Source of the DNA: Deltaproteobacteria bacterium | Lineage (GTDB): Bacteria; Desulfobacterota; Binatia; DP-6 | NCBI GenBank assembly: GCA_005888095.1 | Contig: VBKF01000089.1 | Coordinates: 144,794-208,793 of the forward strand | Length of the DNA stretch: 64,000 nucleotides | Direction of reading: 5' to 3' | Part shown: in pieces, positions 1-8,404 of the stretch | Position numbering within the stretch: the first letter of the stretch is position 1 | Layout: every line of letters begins with the position of its first letter | Made by a program: the position numbers and the translations under genes | The notes under the pieces: generated by a model | Databases searched by the model: none | Told to the model about the DNA's origin: nothing | The model's input: the letters and a program-made list of their open reading frames with translations, nothing else

Positions 1-2321
1 GGCAGGCGCTCGCAGCTGCCGACCGCCTGCCACATCTCGCGCCGCTCCTGCGGCGCCGGGCGGGGCCCTCTCGGCTTGCCGCGGCGGAGCAGCGCCGGGC
101 CGACGAGCTCGAGGAGGTGCTGCTGCTGGCGGGCCGTCAGCCCGCCCGCGATCCGCTTCCAGAGGTTCCACCATTCCGCCCGGCACTGGACGGCGCGCGG
201 ATGGCGCAGCTCGCCCGACAGCACGCGCCAGAGGCGGCCGACGCGCACCTCGTCGCCGGCGTCGCCGAAGCCCGGCCGGAGAAGGAATCCGGCCAGGTTC
301 AGCCACCGTGCCTCGTGCTCGGCCGATCGCGCGCGCGCCGGCTCGAGCGGCCAGAGCGCGTCCCACAGCGTCCGGATCGCCGCGAGCGGCCAGGCGTCCC
401 GCCCGGCGTCGAGCGCCGCCTCGAGGCGGCGCGTGAGGGTCACCGGGTCGTCGCCGCTCTCGAAGGCGGCGCGCAGCAGGGCCGACGCCTCGTCGAGCCG
501 GGCCGGCTCGACGACGAGCGCGGCGTCGCCGGCGGCGGCCGGCTCCGCCGCGGGGCTCACGATGTCGCGCAGCCGGAACTCGAGCCGCCAGCGATGCTCG
601 GTCTCGAGCGAGCGACACCAGAGCTCGAGCGTCCCGATCTCGGTCAGCCGGACCTCGAGGTGCACGGGCAGCGCGCGCTCGGCGAGCTTCCGCCCGAAGC
701 GCACGACGGTGCGCAGCGGCGGCAGGGGCGAGAGCGCGTCCGGAGCGGCTCGCACCAGCTCGCCGGCGCGCTCGCCGCTCCGATCCGTGGCAGTGTAGAG
801 CGGGAAGGCGACGGGCCGGTTGGCCAGCAGCTCGAGCTCGCGGTCGGCGATCTCCACCGACTCGCCCTCCTCCATGCCGCGCGGCACGATGCAGAGCGCG
901 GTCGCCGGCTCGCCCCCCAGGCCGAGGTAGTACGTGCGCGCCGCGCCGCCGCCGATGCGCACGCCGAGACCGCGCCGGACGAGGCCGAAGTAGGCCGCGC
1001 CGCGCGCCACCGCGAGCTGGAGCGACTCGGCCTCCAGCTCGGCCGGCCGCCAGTCGCCGCCCGGTGCGTGCCACGACCCGACCACCTCGCAGAGCCGCTC
1101 GCGCACGACCCGGGGCTCGAGCGCACCGCCGTTGAACAAGATCGCGTCGGGCCGCGCGAGCGGCAGGTCGGGCTGGCCGGCAGGCTCGCGCTGCCGGGCG
1201 AGGAACTCCGCCACGTGCCGCGTCACCTCCGGCTCGGCGGCGAAGGGGAGGCCCCATTCGCGCGACGCGAGGCCGGCCGCCTGCCTCGGCCGGGCTTCCC
1301 CACCGACAGGCGGAAAGAAGCCGTCGAGCACGACCGCCTCGACCTCGGTGCGGCTGAGCGTCGCGGCGAGCGCACCGCCGACGACCCCCGCCCCGCGCCC
1401 GGGCACCGAGATGCGGACGTCGGTGAGCGAGGCGTCGGCCAGCAGCTCCTCCTTGGCCGCCCGGCAGCGGCTGACGAGCGCGTGGAAGCGCGGCGAGTCG
1501 AGCGGCCGGCCGGGACTCAGACGCGGCTCGACCGCGCGCGCGAGCGCGATGTCCATGTTGTCGCCGCCGAGGAGCAGGTGCTCGCCGACGGCGACACGCT
1601 CGAGGCCCAGCTCGCCACGGCTCGCCCGCGCCGCGATCAGCGAGAGGTCGGTCGTGCCGCCGCCGACGTCGATCACGAGGACGAGCGGATGCCTCGCCAC
1701 GCGCGGCCGCCATTCCTGCTCGTGCGCCACGAGCCAGGCGTAGAAGGCGGCCTGCGGCTCCTCGACGAGGACGACGTCCGGGAAGCCGGCCTCGCGTGCC
1801 GCGGCGAGCGTCAGCTCGCGCGCCACCTCGTCGAACGAGGCCGGCACGGTGAGCACGACCTGCTGCGCGGCGAGCGGCTCGGCGAAGCTCGCGTCCCACC
1901 CCTCGCGCAGGTGGCGGAGGATGCGCGCCGAGGCCTCCACCGGCGAGATGCGCGGCACCCCCTCGCCGCCGCCCCACGGGAGGATCGCGGCCGTCCGGTC
2001 GACGCCTCCATGACAGAGCCACGACTTGGCCGAGGCGACGAGCCGGCCCGGCACGCGCCCGCCCTGCTCGCGGGCGAGGAGCCCCACGCAGAAGTCTCGG
2101 CCGGCCGTCCAGGACAGATCGAGGCTGCCGGGAGGCAGGTCGTGCGGCCCGGCCAGGTAGACGAACGATGGCAGCGTCGGGCGGGCGCCCATCTCGCCCG
2201 GCGCGACGAGCTGCGGCACCTCGAAGACGCGGATCGCCCGGCCCGCGTGCGTGTCGACCCAGGCGCAGGCGGTGTTCGTCGTGCCGAGGTCGACGCCGAC
2301 GACGAAGCGGGGCGCCGCCAT
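1..2321 (-). CDS. Hsp70 family protein (DUF3731 type), 3' end cut off by the window
   Basis: This is a cytoplasmic Hsp70-like ATPase, an atypical DnaK relative; its client is unknown. The ATG at 2321 opens at least 773 codons running off the window edge. The actin-fold phosphate motifs are visible: DLGTTN at residues 11-16 and DVGGGTTD near 214-222. The second half has the beta-sandwich signature (EIGTLELWC, then WRLEFRLRDI) and afterwards a DUF3731-like tail (WLNLAGFLLRPGFGD, EWWNLWKRIAGGL) typical of long Hsp70 paralogues rather than true DnaK. It begins 5 bp after the DUF2760 stop, so the two are probably co-expressed; I recall this pairing in other proteobacteria. No J-protein or GrpE gene is nearby. 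Confidence 0.93.
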   Translation of the reverse strand, partial: MAAPRFVVGVDLGTTNTACAWVDTHAGRAIRVFEVPQLVAPGEMGARPTLPSFVYLAGPHDLPPGSLDLSWTAGRDFCVGLLAREQGGRVPGRLVASAKSWLCHGGVDRTAAILPWGGGEGVPRISPVEASARILRHLREGWDASFAEPLAAQQVVLTVPASFDEVARELTLAAAREAGFPDVVLVEEPQAAFYAWLVAHEQEWRPRVARHPLVLVIDVGGGTTDLSLIAARASRGELGLERVAVGEHLLLGGDNMDIALARAVEPRLSPGRPLDSPRFHALVSRCRAAKEELLADASLTDVRISVPGRGAGVVGGALAATLSRTEVEAVVLDGFFPPVGGEARPRQAAGLASREWGLPFAAEPEVTRHVAEFLARQREPAGQPDLPLARPDAILFNGGALEPRVVRERLCEVVGSWHAPGGDWRPAELEAESLQLAVARGAAYFGLVRRGLGVRIGGGAARTYYLGLGGEPATALCIVPRGMEEGESVEIADRELELLANRPVAFPLYTATDRSGERAGELVRAAPDALSPLPPLRTVVRFGRKLAERALPVHLEVRLTEIGTLELWCRSLETEHRWRLEFRLRDIVSPAAEPAAAGDAALVVEPARLDEASALLRAAFESGDDPVTLTRRLEAALDAGRDAWPLAAIRTLWDALWPLEPARARSAEHEARWLNLAGFLLRPGFGDAGDEVRVGRLWRVLSGELRHPRAVQCRAEWWNLWKRIAGGLTARQQQHLLELVGPALLRRGKPRGPRPAPQERREMWQAVGSCERL

Positions 2322-2326
2322 GCGGG

Positions 2327-2908
2327 CTACGAGATCTCCACCTCCGCGGGAGCGATGACGTGCGGGTTCTGCCCGCGGCGCGCCGGCAGCGTCACCGTCT
2401 TCACGCGCCAGCCGGCGTGGCGCAGCACGCCGCGGAACGGCGGCGCGCCGGTGACGTTGCCCGTGAGCCGGATCGCGGCCGGGTCGAAGCCCGCCTCGAC
2501 CGTCACCGATTCCCCCTCGGCGCCCGCCAGCACGGGCTCGAGCGTCACGCGGTCGCGGAGCGCGCGCCGGCAGCCGTCGTGAATGTCGCGGGCGGCGCCG
2601 CCGACCTGCTCGTCGCCGTACGGGCCCAGGTCCTCCTCGAGGAAGTCGACGAGACGGCCGTCCGCCTGGAGCGCCGCGAGGAGGCCGAGGGCTCCTTGCT
2701 CGGCCGCGTCCGCCGCCGGCACGGCGGCCACCGGGCTCGGCGCTTCGGGCGCCGCCACCCGGGGCACGACGGCGAGGAGCAGCAGCGCGAGCACGAACGG
2801 GCCGCCCACCAGCCACGCCGTGCAGGAGATGCACGCCGGCTGCGCGGCCACGAGGTAGTTGCCCGCCGCCAGCGCGGCCGCGGGCACGAGCGCGATCAGG
2901 AGGTTCAT
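2327..2908 (-). CDS. DUF2760 domain-containing membrane protein
   Basis: A 193-residue protein with two N-terminal hydrophobic segments (about residues 1-21 and 31-50), a short Ala/Pro-rich linker, and a soluble C-terminal domain (about 70-193) matching DUF2760 (GALGLLAALQADGRLVDFL, then PPFRGVLRHAGWRV). Its function is unknown. It lies 5 bp upstream of the Hsp70 gene and 13 bp after the MFS gene on the same strand. The constant feature of this family is its association with DUF3731 Hsp70s (family recollection), so it may anchor or recruit that chaperone at the membrane; that is inference. The start is ATG. Confidence 0.88.
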   Translation of the reverse strand: MNLLIALVPAAALAAGNYLVAAQPACISCTAWLVGGPFVLALLLLAVVPRVAAPEAPSPVAAVPAADAAEQGALGLLAALQADGRLVDFLEEDLGPYGDEQVGGAARDIHDGCRRALRDRVTLEPVLAGAEGESVTVEAGFDPAAIRLTGNVTGAPPFRGVLRHAGWRVKTVTLPARRGQNPHVIAPAEVEIS

Positions 2909-2921
2909 GGGGCCCCTGGTA

Positions 2922-4136
2922 TCATACGGCTTCCCGCCGACAAGGCGCCGAGCGCGCCCGCGACGGGCCGGTGGCGAGCAGCGCGCCGCCGGCGAGCGCG
3001 GCGGCGGCGGCCGCGACGGCGAGCGTCGGCGCGAGGCCGACGGTCGCCGTGCCGAGGCCGAGCAGCGCGACCACGGCGGCGAGGGCGAGGCGCGCCACCA
3101 GGCTCTGAAGCGACAGCATGGTCGCGCGCAGCCGCGAATCGACCAGACGGTTCATGTAGACGTTGAGCAGCGGCTGCCAGAGGCCGTCGAGCATGCCGCG
3201 CGTCAGGATGAGGGCGGCGCCCTCCGGCCGAGCGACGAGGCTCATGGCGCCGAGCCCGACCGCCGGCGCGGCGGCCATGACCGCCGTCGCACCGCGCGGC
3301 CCGAGGCGCGCGTCCACGCGATGTGCCGCGTTCGCAGTGAGCGCCGTCACGGCCTTGGTGGCGGCGAAGACCACGCCGAAGAGTGCCACCGGCAGTCCGA
3401 TGGCGCGCAGGTAGGGCTGCTGGAGAAAGAAGTAGACGTGCGACGTGACGATGGCGAAGGCGGCGAGCGCGAGCACCCAGCGCACCCGCGCCGTCCGGAC
3501 CGCGTGGCGAGCGGCGTCGAGCATGAGACGCGGTGCGCTCGTCCCGTCGCGGCCGGACACCTCCTTTCCGCCGAGCGCCCAGGCGACCAGCGCGGTCGCC
3601 ACGGCCGCGATCCCCGTCGCGACGTACGGCAGACGGATGTCGAGGGCCGCGAGGAGGCCGCCGGCGATCGCGGTGGCCCCCGAGGAGAGCGATACGAGCG
3701 CCTGCCCGCGGCTCTCGGCGCGCGGGTAGAGGTGGAGCTCGTCCGCCGCCTGGAGGGCGTCGAAGAGGAACGCCGAGTCGGCGCCGCTCTTGAGCGCCGA
3801 GGCGACGGCGAAGAGCGTCTCGGCGGCCCACACGACGCCGAGGGTGGGCCAGGCGAGGAGGCCGGCCGAGCCCGCGGCGAGGGCGAGCGCGCTCGCCACC
3901 AGGCAGGCGCGCCGCGAGTAGCGGTCGGCGACCGCGCCGAGCGGCAGGTCGAGCAGCGCCCGCACCGCCGTGTAGTACGACTGGATCCAGAGGATCGTCG
4001 CCACGCCGAGGCCGGCACGCTCCTCGTAGTAGACGAAGAAGACGGGCGCGAAGAAGACGCAGCTCGCCGTCGCCTGATAGAGGTAGTACGACGCGAGCAG
4101 CGTCGCCGGCCGCGCGGCGGCGGTGGCGGGTCTCAC
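2922..4136 (-). CDS. MFS transporter
   Basis: A 404-residue, strongly hydrophobic protein with about 12 predicted membrane segments. The loop after segment 2 reads PLGAVADRYSRRACL, a variant of the major facilitator GxxxDRxxRR motif. It most resembles the MFS subgroup with an N-terminal YYLYQA segment, often putative multidrug or small-molecule exporters; the substrate is unknown. The start chosen is GTG 4136, which forms a GTGA overlap with the DUF72 stop. The frame stays open much further upstream, but that stretch lies antisense-style inside DUF72 and is not coding-like. It is probably the second gene of a DUF72-MFS-DUF2760-Hsp70 transcript. Confidence 0.9.
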   Translation of the reverse strand: MRPATAAARPATLLASYYLYQATASCVFFAPVFFVYYEERAGLGVATILWIQSYYTAVRALLDLPLGAVADRYSRRACLVASALALAAGSAGLLAWPTLGVVWAAETLFAVASALKSGADSAFLFDALQAADELHLYPRAESRGQALVSLSSGATAIAGGLLAALDIRLPYVATGIAAVATALVAWALGGKEVSGRDGTSAPRLMLDAARHAVRTARVRWVLALAAFAIVTSHVYFFLQQPYLRAIGLPVALFGVVFAATKAVTALTANAAHRVDARLGPRGATAVMAAAPAVGLGAMSLVARPEGAALILTRGMLDGLWQPLLNVYMNRLVDSRLRATMLSLQSLVARLALAAVVALLGLGTATVGLAPTLAVAAAAAALAGGALLATGPSRARSAPCRREAV

Positions 4137-5110
4137 GCGGCGGCCAGCAGCCCCGCCAGGTCCTTGGCGTTCTCGACGCCATAGTGGCGGTAGCAGTTGT
4201 TCATCAGCGCGTAGACCTGGCGGCTCTTCCCGGCGAGGTCCCGGATCCTGTCGACCCACTCCCGGAGCTCCTCGGGACGGTAGAGATAGCGGAATCGTTC
4301 CGTGGTACTCACTCCGGGTCTGGTCCACGTCTCGACGCGCCGCCCGTGAAAGCGGACCACCGACAGCGCCTCGGACGTCGCCGCCGCGACGGGCGGTACG
4401 CTGGCCGCCGTGCCCTGCGGCTCGTCGACGCCCACGTAGACGAGTCCCGTCCGGCGGAGGAAGTCGAGCGTGCGCGGCGCCCGGCGCTCCGTCATCCATC
4501 CCGACTGCCGGAACTCGACCGCCACCTGGAAACCCGCGAGCCGCTCCGCCACCTGTTCGAGGTAGGTCGCGGACTCCCGGCTCGGGACGAACCAGCGCGG
4601 CATCTGGAAGAGCACGTAGCCGAGCTTCCCCGCGCTCGCGAGCGGCGCGAGGGCGCCCCGGAAGCGCAGCCAGATCTGATCGAGTATGCCCGGTGGCAGG
4701 TCGCGCGCGTAAACGCTCTTCGCGCCACGGAGCTTGTCGGGCAGGCTTTGTTGGATATCCTTGTCGAGCCGGAGCGGCTCGACGGGGTGCTGCGTGAGCG
4801 CAGCGTACGCCTTCACGCCGAAGACGAAGTCGGGCGGGGTGCGCTCTGCCCAGCGCCGGGCGTTCTCGAGCGATGGCAGGGCGTAGTAGGTGGCGTCGAC
4901 CTCGACCACCGGGAAGTGCCGGGTGTAATAGCGCAGGCGCTGCTCGGCGGTGGTCACGCCCGCCGGATAGAAGGCACGGCTCGCGACCAGCGTCTTCTCC
5001 GTCCACGAGGCGGTGCCGACGAGCACGTTGCCGATCCGTGCCGGCTCCGGGCCGCGGCGCAGCGAGGGGAGCGGCGGCGGGGCGGCGAGCCAGCCGGTCG
5101 AGTCGCTCAT
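4133..5110 (-). CDS. DUF72 domain-containing protein (YecE-like)
   Basis: A 325-residue protein of the DUF72/YecE family, a TIM-barrel fold of unknown biochemical role. Diagnostic stretches are VLVGTASWTEKTL near residue 30, the FPVVEVDATYYALPS block, FVFGVKAYAALTQHP, a long segment ending GYVLFQMPRWF, and the C-terminal QVYALMNNCYRHYGVENA. The start is ATG 5110. It is divergent from a glycosyltransferase whose GTG is only 20 bp away, so its promoter must lie inside that neighbour or the two share a tiny control region. It overlaps the MFS gene by 4 bp. Confidence 0.92.
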   Translation of the reverse strand: MSDSTGWLAAPPPLPSLRRGPEPARIGNVLVGTASWTEKTLVASRAFYPAGVTTAEQRLRYYTRHFPVVEVDATYYALPSLENARRWAERTPPDFVFGVKAYAALTQHPVEPLRLDKDIQQSLPDKLRGAKSVYARDLPPGILDQIWLRFRGALAPLASAGKLGYVLFQMPRWFVPSRESATYLEQVAERLAGFQVAVEFRQSGWMTERRAPRTLDFLRRTGLVYVGVDEPQGTAASVPPVAAATSEALSVVRFHGRRVETWTRPGVSTTERFRYLYRPEELREWVDRIRDLAGKSRQVYALMNNCYRHYGVENAKDLAGLLAAA

Positions 5111-5130
5111 GGCCACGCCGGAGGCTCCAC

Positions 5131-6219
5131 GTGAAGATCCTGTACGGCGTCTGCGCGTGGGGCCTCGGGCACGCGACCCGCTCCCTGCCGGTCCTCCGCC
5201 GCCTGGCCGCCGAGCACGAGGTGCTCGTCTACTCCGACGGCGCGGCGCTCGCCTACCTCCGGCGCGAGCTCGGCGCCCGCGCCGCCTTCCTGCCCGCCAC
5301 CATGCCCTACCCGAACATCTTCGCCGGCAGCGTGCTCGCGCTCCGCTTCTTCGCCCTCGCGCCGCGCCTCGTCGAAGCCATGCGCGCCGAGTACCGAGAA
5401 ACGCAGCGCCTGGTCGCGGCCCACCACGTGGACCGCGTCGTCTCGGACAGCCGCTGGGGCGTGTCGTCGCCCCGCGTCCCATCGCTCTTCATCGCCCACC
5501 ACCTGAAGCAACTCGCCCCGCCCCGCTTCGGCGTCGCCGAGCGGCTGACGGAGTGGGTCACCTGGCGCGCGATCCACCGGCGCTACCGCCGCATCCTCGT
5601 GCCCGACGCGGCGGAGGACGGCGGGCTCTCGGGCCGGCTCGCGCACGAGCTCCACTGCTGGGCGCCCTCGCAGCTGGTCTATCTCGGGCTGCTCTCCGAC
5701 CTGACGCCGGGGCAGCGTCCGGCCTCGGATGCCGGCACGAGCCTCGACACGCTGGTCGTGCTCGGCGGTCCCGAGCCGAGCCGCTCGCGCCTCGAGGCGC
5801 GCCTGCTGCCGGATCTTGCCCGCCTTCCCGGGCGGACCGTCGTGCTGCGGGGGCTCCCGGCGGGTGACGGGCCACCGTGGCCGATCGGCGGCGTCGAGGC
5901 CCTGCCGCATGCGAGCCGGGACGAGCGAGACCGCCTGTTCGGCGCCGCGCGCGTGATCGTCGGTCGCTCGGGGTACTCGACGCTCATGGACGTGGCGCAG
6001 GTCGGCGCACGGGCGCTCCTCGTGCCGATGCGCGGCCAGACGGAGCAGGAGTACCTGGCGGCCCGCCTCGCCCGCAAGGGCCTCGTCCATGCCGTCGCCG
6101 AGCGGGACGTCGACCTCGCGCGCGACGTGCCGCTCGCCCGAACGCGCCGGGGGCTCGACGGCTTCGTCCACCCCGGGACCGACGCCGCCGCGCGTGCCGT
6201 CGCGGAGATCCTCGCATGA
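5131..6219 (+). CDS. MurG-like (GT-B) glycosyltransferase
   Basis: A 362-residue GT-B fold glycosyltransferase. The N-terminus (YGVCAWGLGHATRSLPVLRRLA) is the glycine-rich acceptor-domain entry shared with MurG and UGT-type enzymes. The C-terminal half carries VVLGGPEPS and then VIVGRSGYSTLMDVAQVGA near residues 270-285, the nucleotide-sugar binding region of glycosyltransferase family 28 C-terminal domains. Donor and acceptor are unknown. GTG 5131 follows a CGGAGG ribosome binding site with a 6-bp spacer. Its last bases overlap the next glycosyltransferase as ATGA, so the pair is translationally coupled and may act on one glycan or glycolipid. Confidence 0.87.
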   Translation: MKILYGVCAWGLGHATRSLPVLRRLAAEHEVLVYSDGAALAYLRRELGARAAFLPATMPYPNIFAGSVLALRFFALAPRLVEAMRAEYRETQRLVAAHHVDRVVSDSRWGVSSPRVPSLFIAHHLKQLAPPRFGVAERLTEWVTWRAIHRRYRRILVPDAAEDGGLSGRLAHELHCWAPSQLVYLGLLSDLTPGQRPASDAGTSLDTLVVLGGPEPSRSRLEARLLPDLARLPGRTVVLRGLPAGDGPPWPIGGVEALPHASRDERDRLFGAARVIVGRSGYSTLMDVAQVGARALLVPMRGQTEQEYLAARLARKGLVHAVAERDVDLARDVPLARTRRGLDGFVHPGTDAAARAVAEILA

Positions 6220-6866
6220 TCTCGGTCATCATCCCGGCGCACGACGAGGAACGCTACGTCGGCCCGACCATCGCGGCGCTGTGTGCCGCGACGCGGTTCG
6301 AGGTCCTGGTCGTGGCCAACGCCTGCAGCGACCGGACGGCCGAGGTCGCACGCGCGCACGGCGCGCGGGTCCTCTCGACGCCCGTCCGCGGCGTGTCCCA
6401 CGCCCGCAACCTCGGCGCCCGCGCCAGCGGCGGCGAAGTGCTCGTCTTCCTCGACGCCGACACGGCGCTCCCGCCCGCCGCGCTCGACGCGATCGCGGCC
6501 GCGGTCCCGGCACGCGCCGACTACGGCACCTGCCGCATCCGTCCCGATCGAACGACCCTTCCCGCCGTCCTGACGGCCACCGTCCTCGCCTGGGGCCACC
6601 GCCTGGCGGGCACCTCGCTCGGCATCCTCTTCTGCACGCGCGCGCTCTTCGAACGGGCAGGCGCCTTCGACGAGCGCCTGCACGCCGGCGAGGACAACGA
6701 CCTGAACGCCCGCTTCCGCCGCCTCGGGGCCCGGCGCATCTACCTCGGCCAGGTCGCCGCCTACACGTCGATGCGCCGCTTCGAGCGTCTCGGCTACGTC
6801 CGCGTCCACCTCGCCTGGCTCCGCGGCTACTTCCGCCCGCCCGCCGAGTACGAGGTGATCCGCTAG
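6216..6866 (+). CDS. Glycosyltransferase family 2 protein
   Basis: A 216-residue GT-A glycosyltransferase. It opens with ISVIIPAHDEERYVGPTI, followed by VLVVANACSDRTAEVA (nucleotide binding) and VFLDADTAL near residue 75, whose DAD is the metal-coordinating DXD motif. GEDNDLNARFRRLG near 155 is the usual ED-containing catalytic-base region. No membrane segment is obvious, so it is cytoplasmic or peripheral. It overlaps the upstream GT-B enzyme by 4 bp (ATGA). The family is broad, so no sugar specificity can be assigned; polyisoprenyl-linked or glycolipid acceptors are possible. Confidence 0.9.
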   Translation: MISVIIPAHDEERYVGPTIAALCAATRFEVLVVANACSDRTAEVARAHGARVLSTPVRGVSHARNLGARASGGEVLVFLDADTALPPAALDAIAAAVPARADYGTCRIRPDRTTLPAVLTATVLAWGHRLAGTSLGILFCTRALFERAGAFDERLHAGEDNDLNARFRRLGARRIYLGQVAAYTSMRRFERLGYVRVHLAWLRGYFRPPAEYEVIR

Positions 6867-6870
6867 CTGG

Positions 6871-6991
6871 CTAGATCAGCGAGGGGCTCCGCCCCTCGCC
6901 CCGGCGGGCAAAGCCCGCCGGGTCCTCACTCCCCGCTCGCTGCGCTCGGCCGCGCGCGCGGCGCGCGCGGAGATTCCAGGTCGAGTCGAGC
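6871..6991. repeat. Multi-hairpin intergenic repeat, copy 1
   Basis: Copy 1 of a 121-bp element. The first 108 bp differ from copy 2 (12875-12995) at only three positions, and the last 13 at three more. It holds a perfect 9-bp stem with a 3-nt loop (6879-6887/6891-6899), a perfect 10-bp stem with an AAA loop (6900-6909/6913-6922), and an 8-bp CG-rich stem (6950-6957/6963-6970). It sits between the convergent ends of the GT2 and acyltransferase genes, so it could act as a bidirectional terminator or 3'-end stabiliser. It also looks like a REP-type dispersed element. Confidence 0.9.
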
Positions 6992-7036
6992 CGCTGCCGT
7001 TCGCGGGAGAGGGGCCACCCGGCTCCCGCCGCGGCA

Positions 7037-8008
7037 TCACGAGAACAGCCAGCGACGCTCCGCCGCGAGCTCGTCCATCATGTGCTGCATGATGCCCTCG
7101 ACGTAACGGTAGCCCGCGTCGATCGGGTCATCGCCCGGGCCGGCCTGCGCGAGCAGCTCGTTCGGGCTGATCGGCTGCCCGTACACCGTCGTGATCTTCG
7201 AGGGATAGAGCGGCGGAGTCGCGAGCAGGAGGAGCAGGAAGAGCCAGCCCGAGATCCAGTTCTCGCCGAACGCCATGCCCGCGAGCAGCCAGACGAGCGC
7301 TTGCAGCGGCAGCGGGATCGCCTCGAGGCCGAGGTACTTGCGCGCGCCCGTCACCGCGGCGAGGAAGTGCATGCCGGGCGGCAGGATCATGGTGGCATGG
7401 CTGCCGATGGTGACGAACGGCACGACCGGCGCGTTGTTGGCGAACGCCAGGCGGACGAACCCGCGCCGCCCGTGCAGCTCGACGCGGTAGCGGTCGGTGA
7501 ACGGCCGCGTCGACTCGTGCTCGCCGCCCGGGAACAGCGTGAGCGCGTGGCCGGCGGCGAGCATCTGGCGGGCGTTCCGCCAGCTGGCGCGCACGCCGCC
7601 GATCTTGGGCACGACCACGCGCAGGAACGGCGTCGTGTACAGCCACTGATGCGCGAGACAGCAGGGCCGGCGCGTCGTGCCGAAGCGGCGGTACCAGGCG
7701 ACGAGCAGCATGAGCAGCTCGGCGACGCCGAAACCGCTGTGGTTGCCGACCAGCACCGCCGCGGAGCCAGGAATGTTCTCGAAGCCGCGCACCTCCATAC
7801 GGAAGTACCGCCGATACAGGCCGTCAAAGGCGCGGTTGAGGATCTCAATCAGGCGATAGTCCAGCGAGGCGTCCGACCAGTCGACTTGCCGGACCTCGCG
7901 CAGGTGGCGCAACGCCCAGAAGACGTCGACGAGCGCCGGCAGGCGCCGCACGCGCCGGTCCCGCCGGACGACCTCAGTCCACGCGGGAGCCGCACGCCAC
8001 GGACTCAT
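7037..8008 (-). CDS. 1-acylglycerol-3-phosphate-type acyltransferase (LPLAT family)
   Basis: A 323-residue acyltransferase with the PlsC/LPLAT layout. GNHSGFGVAELLM near residue 90 is block 1, and LFPGGEHESTRPF near 165 is block 2 (FPGG-type glycerophosphate binding). A hydrophobic C-terminal stretch (WLLAGMAF to FLLLLLATP, about 250-275) may dip into the membrane. The usual HX4D catalytic Asp is not present: the fifth residue after His is Val, and the nearest acid is Glu at His+7. The start is ATG 8008, 2 bp after the DUF6285 stop. The cluster with phosphotransferase, DUF6285 and DUF7064 genes suggests lipid or acyl metabolism; the substrate is unknown. Confidence 0.84.
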   Translation of the reverse strand: MSPWRAAPAWTEVVRRDRRVRRLPALVDVFWALRHLREVRQVDWSDASLDYRLIEILNRAFDGLYRRYFRMEVRGFENIPGSAAVLVGNHSGFGVAELLMLLVAWYRRFGTTRRPCCLAHQWLYTTPFLRVVVPKIGGVRASWRNARQMLAAGHALTLFPGGEHESTRPFTDRYRVELHGRRGFVRLAFANNAPVVPFVTIGSHATMILPPGMHFLAAVTGARKYLGLEAIPLPLQALVWLLAGMAFGENWISGWLFLLLLLATPPLYPSKITTVYGQPISPNELLAQAGPGDDPIDAGYRYVEGIMQHMMDELAAERRWLFS

Positions 8009-8010
8009 GT

Positions 8011-8403
8011 CTACCCCCCGAGATACCGCGGGTTCGCCACCCGGAGCTTCTCGCGCACGGTTTCCCGGACGTGCTCGCGGACGACGCGCCCGAACGGCTC
8101 TCGGTCTGCCTCCCCTTCCCGGATCCGTCCGACCAGCGTCTCTGTCAATCCCCGAACCGCGGTGCGCAGGGCCTCGAGACGCGGCGGAGGGGCTCCGGCG
8201 ACGCCGAGGAGGCGCGCGAGCCGCTCCCACTCCGCGAGCAGGCTCTGCTCCTCGCCGGCGATCTCGCGCTCGACGATGGCGAGGACATTGGCCGCGACGC
8301 GCGCGTGAAAGCGCTTGACGCCGTCGAACTCCGGCACGACGTCGGCTTCGAGGAACTCGCGCACCGCCCCGAGCAGCTCCCGCGCCGTCGGCCGGTCCTG
8401 CAC
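8011..8403 (-). CDS. DUF6285 domain-containing protein
   Basis: A 130-residue, mostly helical, acidic and basic protein with no signal peptide. The pattern RPTARELLGAVREFLEADVVP followed by FHARVAANVLAIVEREIAGEE matches DUF6285, a family of unknown function. It is usually found beside aminoglycoside-phosphotransferase-like kinases and acyl-CoA dehydrogenases, as here. The start is GTG 8403, one base after the phosphotransferase stop, and the stop is 2 bp before the acyltransferase ATG. This spacing says the three proteins are made together; DUF6285 may be a small partner subunit of the kinase-like protein (inference). Confidence 0.87.
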   Translation of the reverse strand: MQDRPTARELLGAVREFLEADVVPEFDGVKRFHARVAANVLAIVEREIAGEEQSLLAEWERLARLLGVAGAPPPRLEALRTAVRGLTETLVGRIREGEADREPFGRVVREHVRETVREKLRVANPRYLGG

Positions 8404-8404
8404 C

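Noticed and set aside
117..2582. 821-codon open frame on the + strand
   Set aside because: It is the complement of the Hsp70 gene; the product is Arg/Ala/Gly-rich without domain patterns, as expected from very GC-rich antisense DNA.
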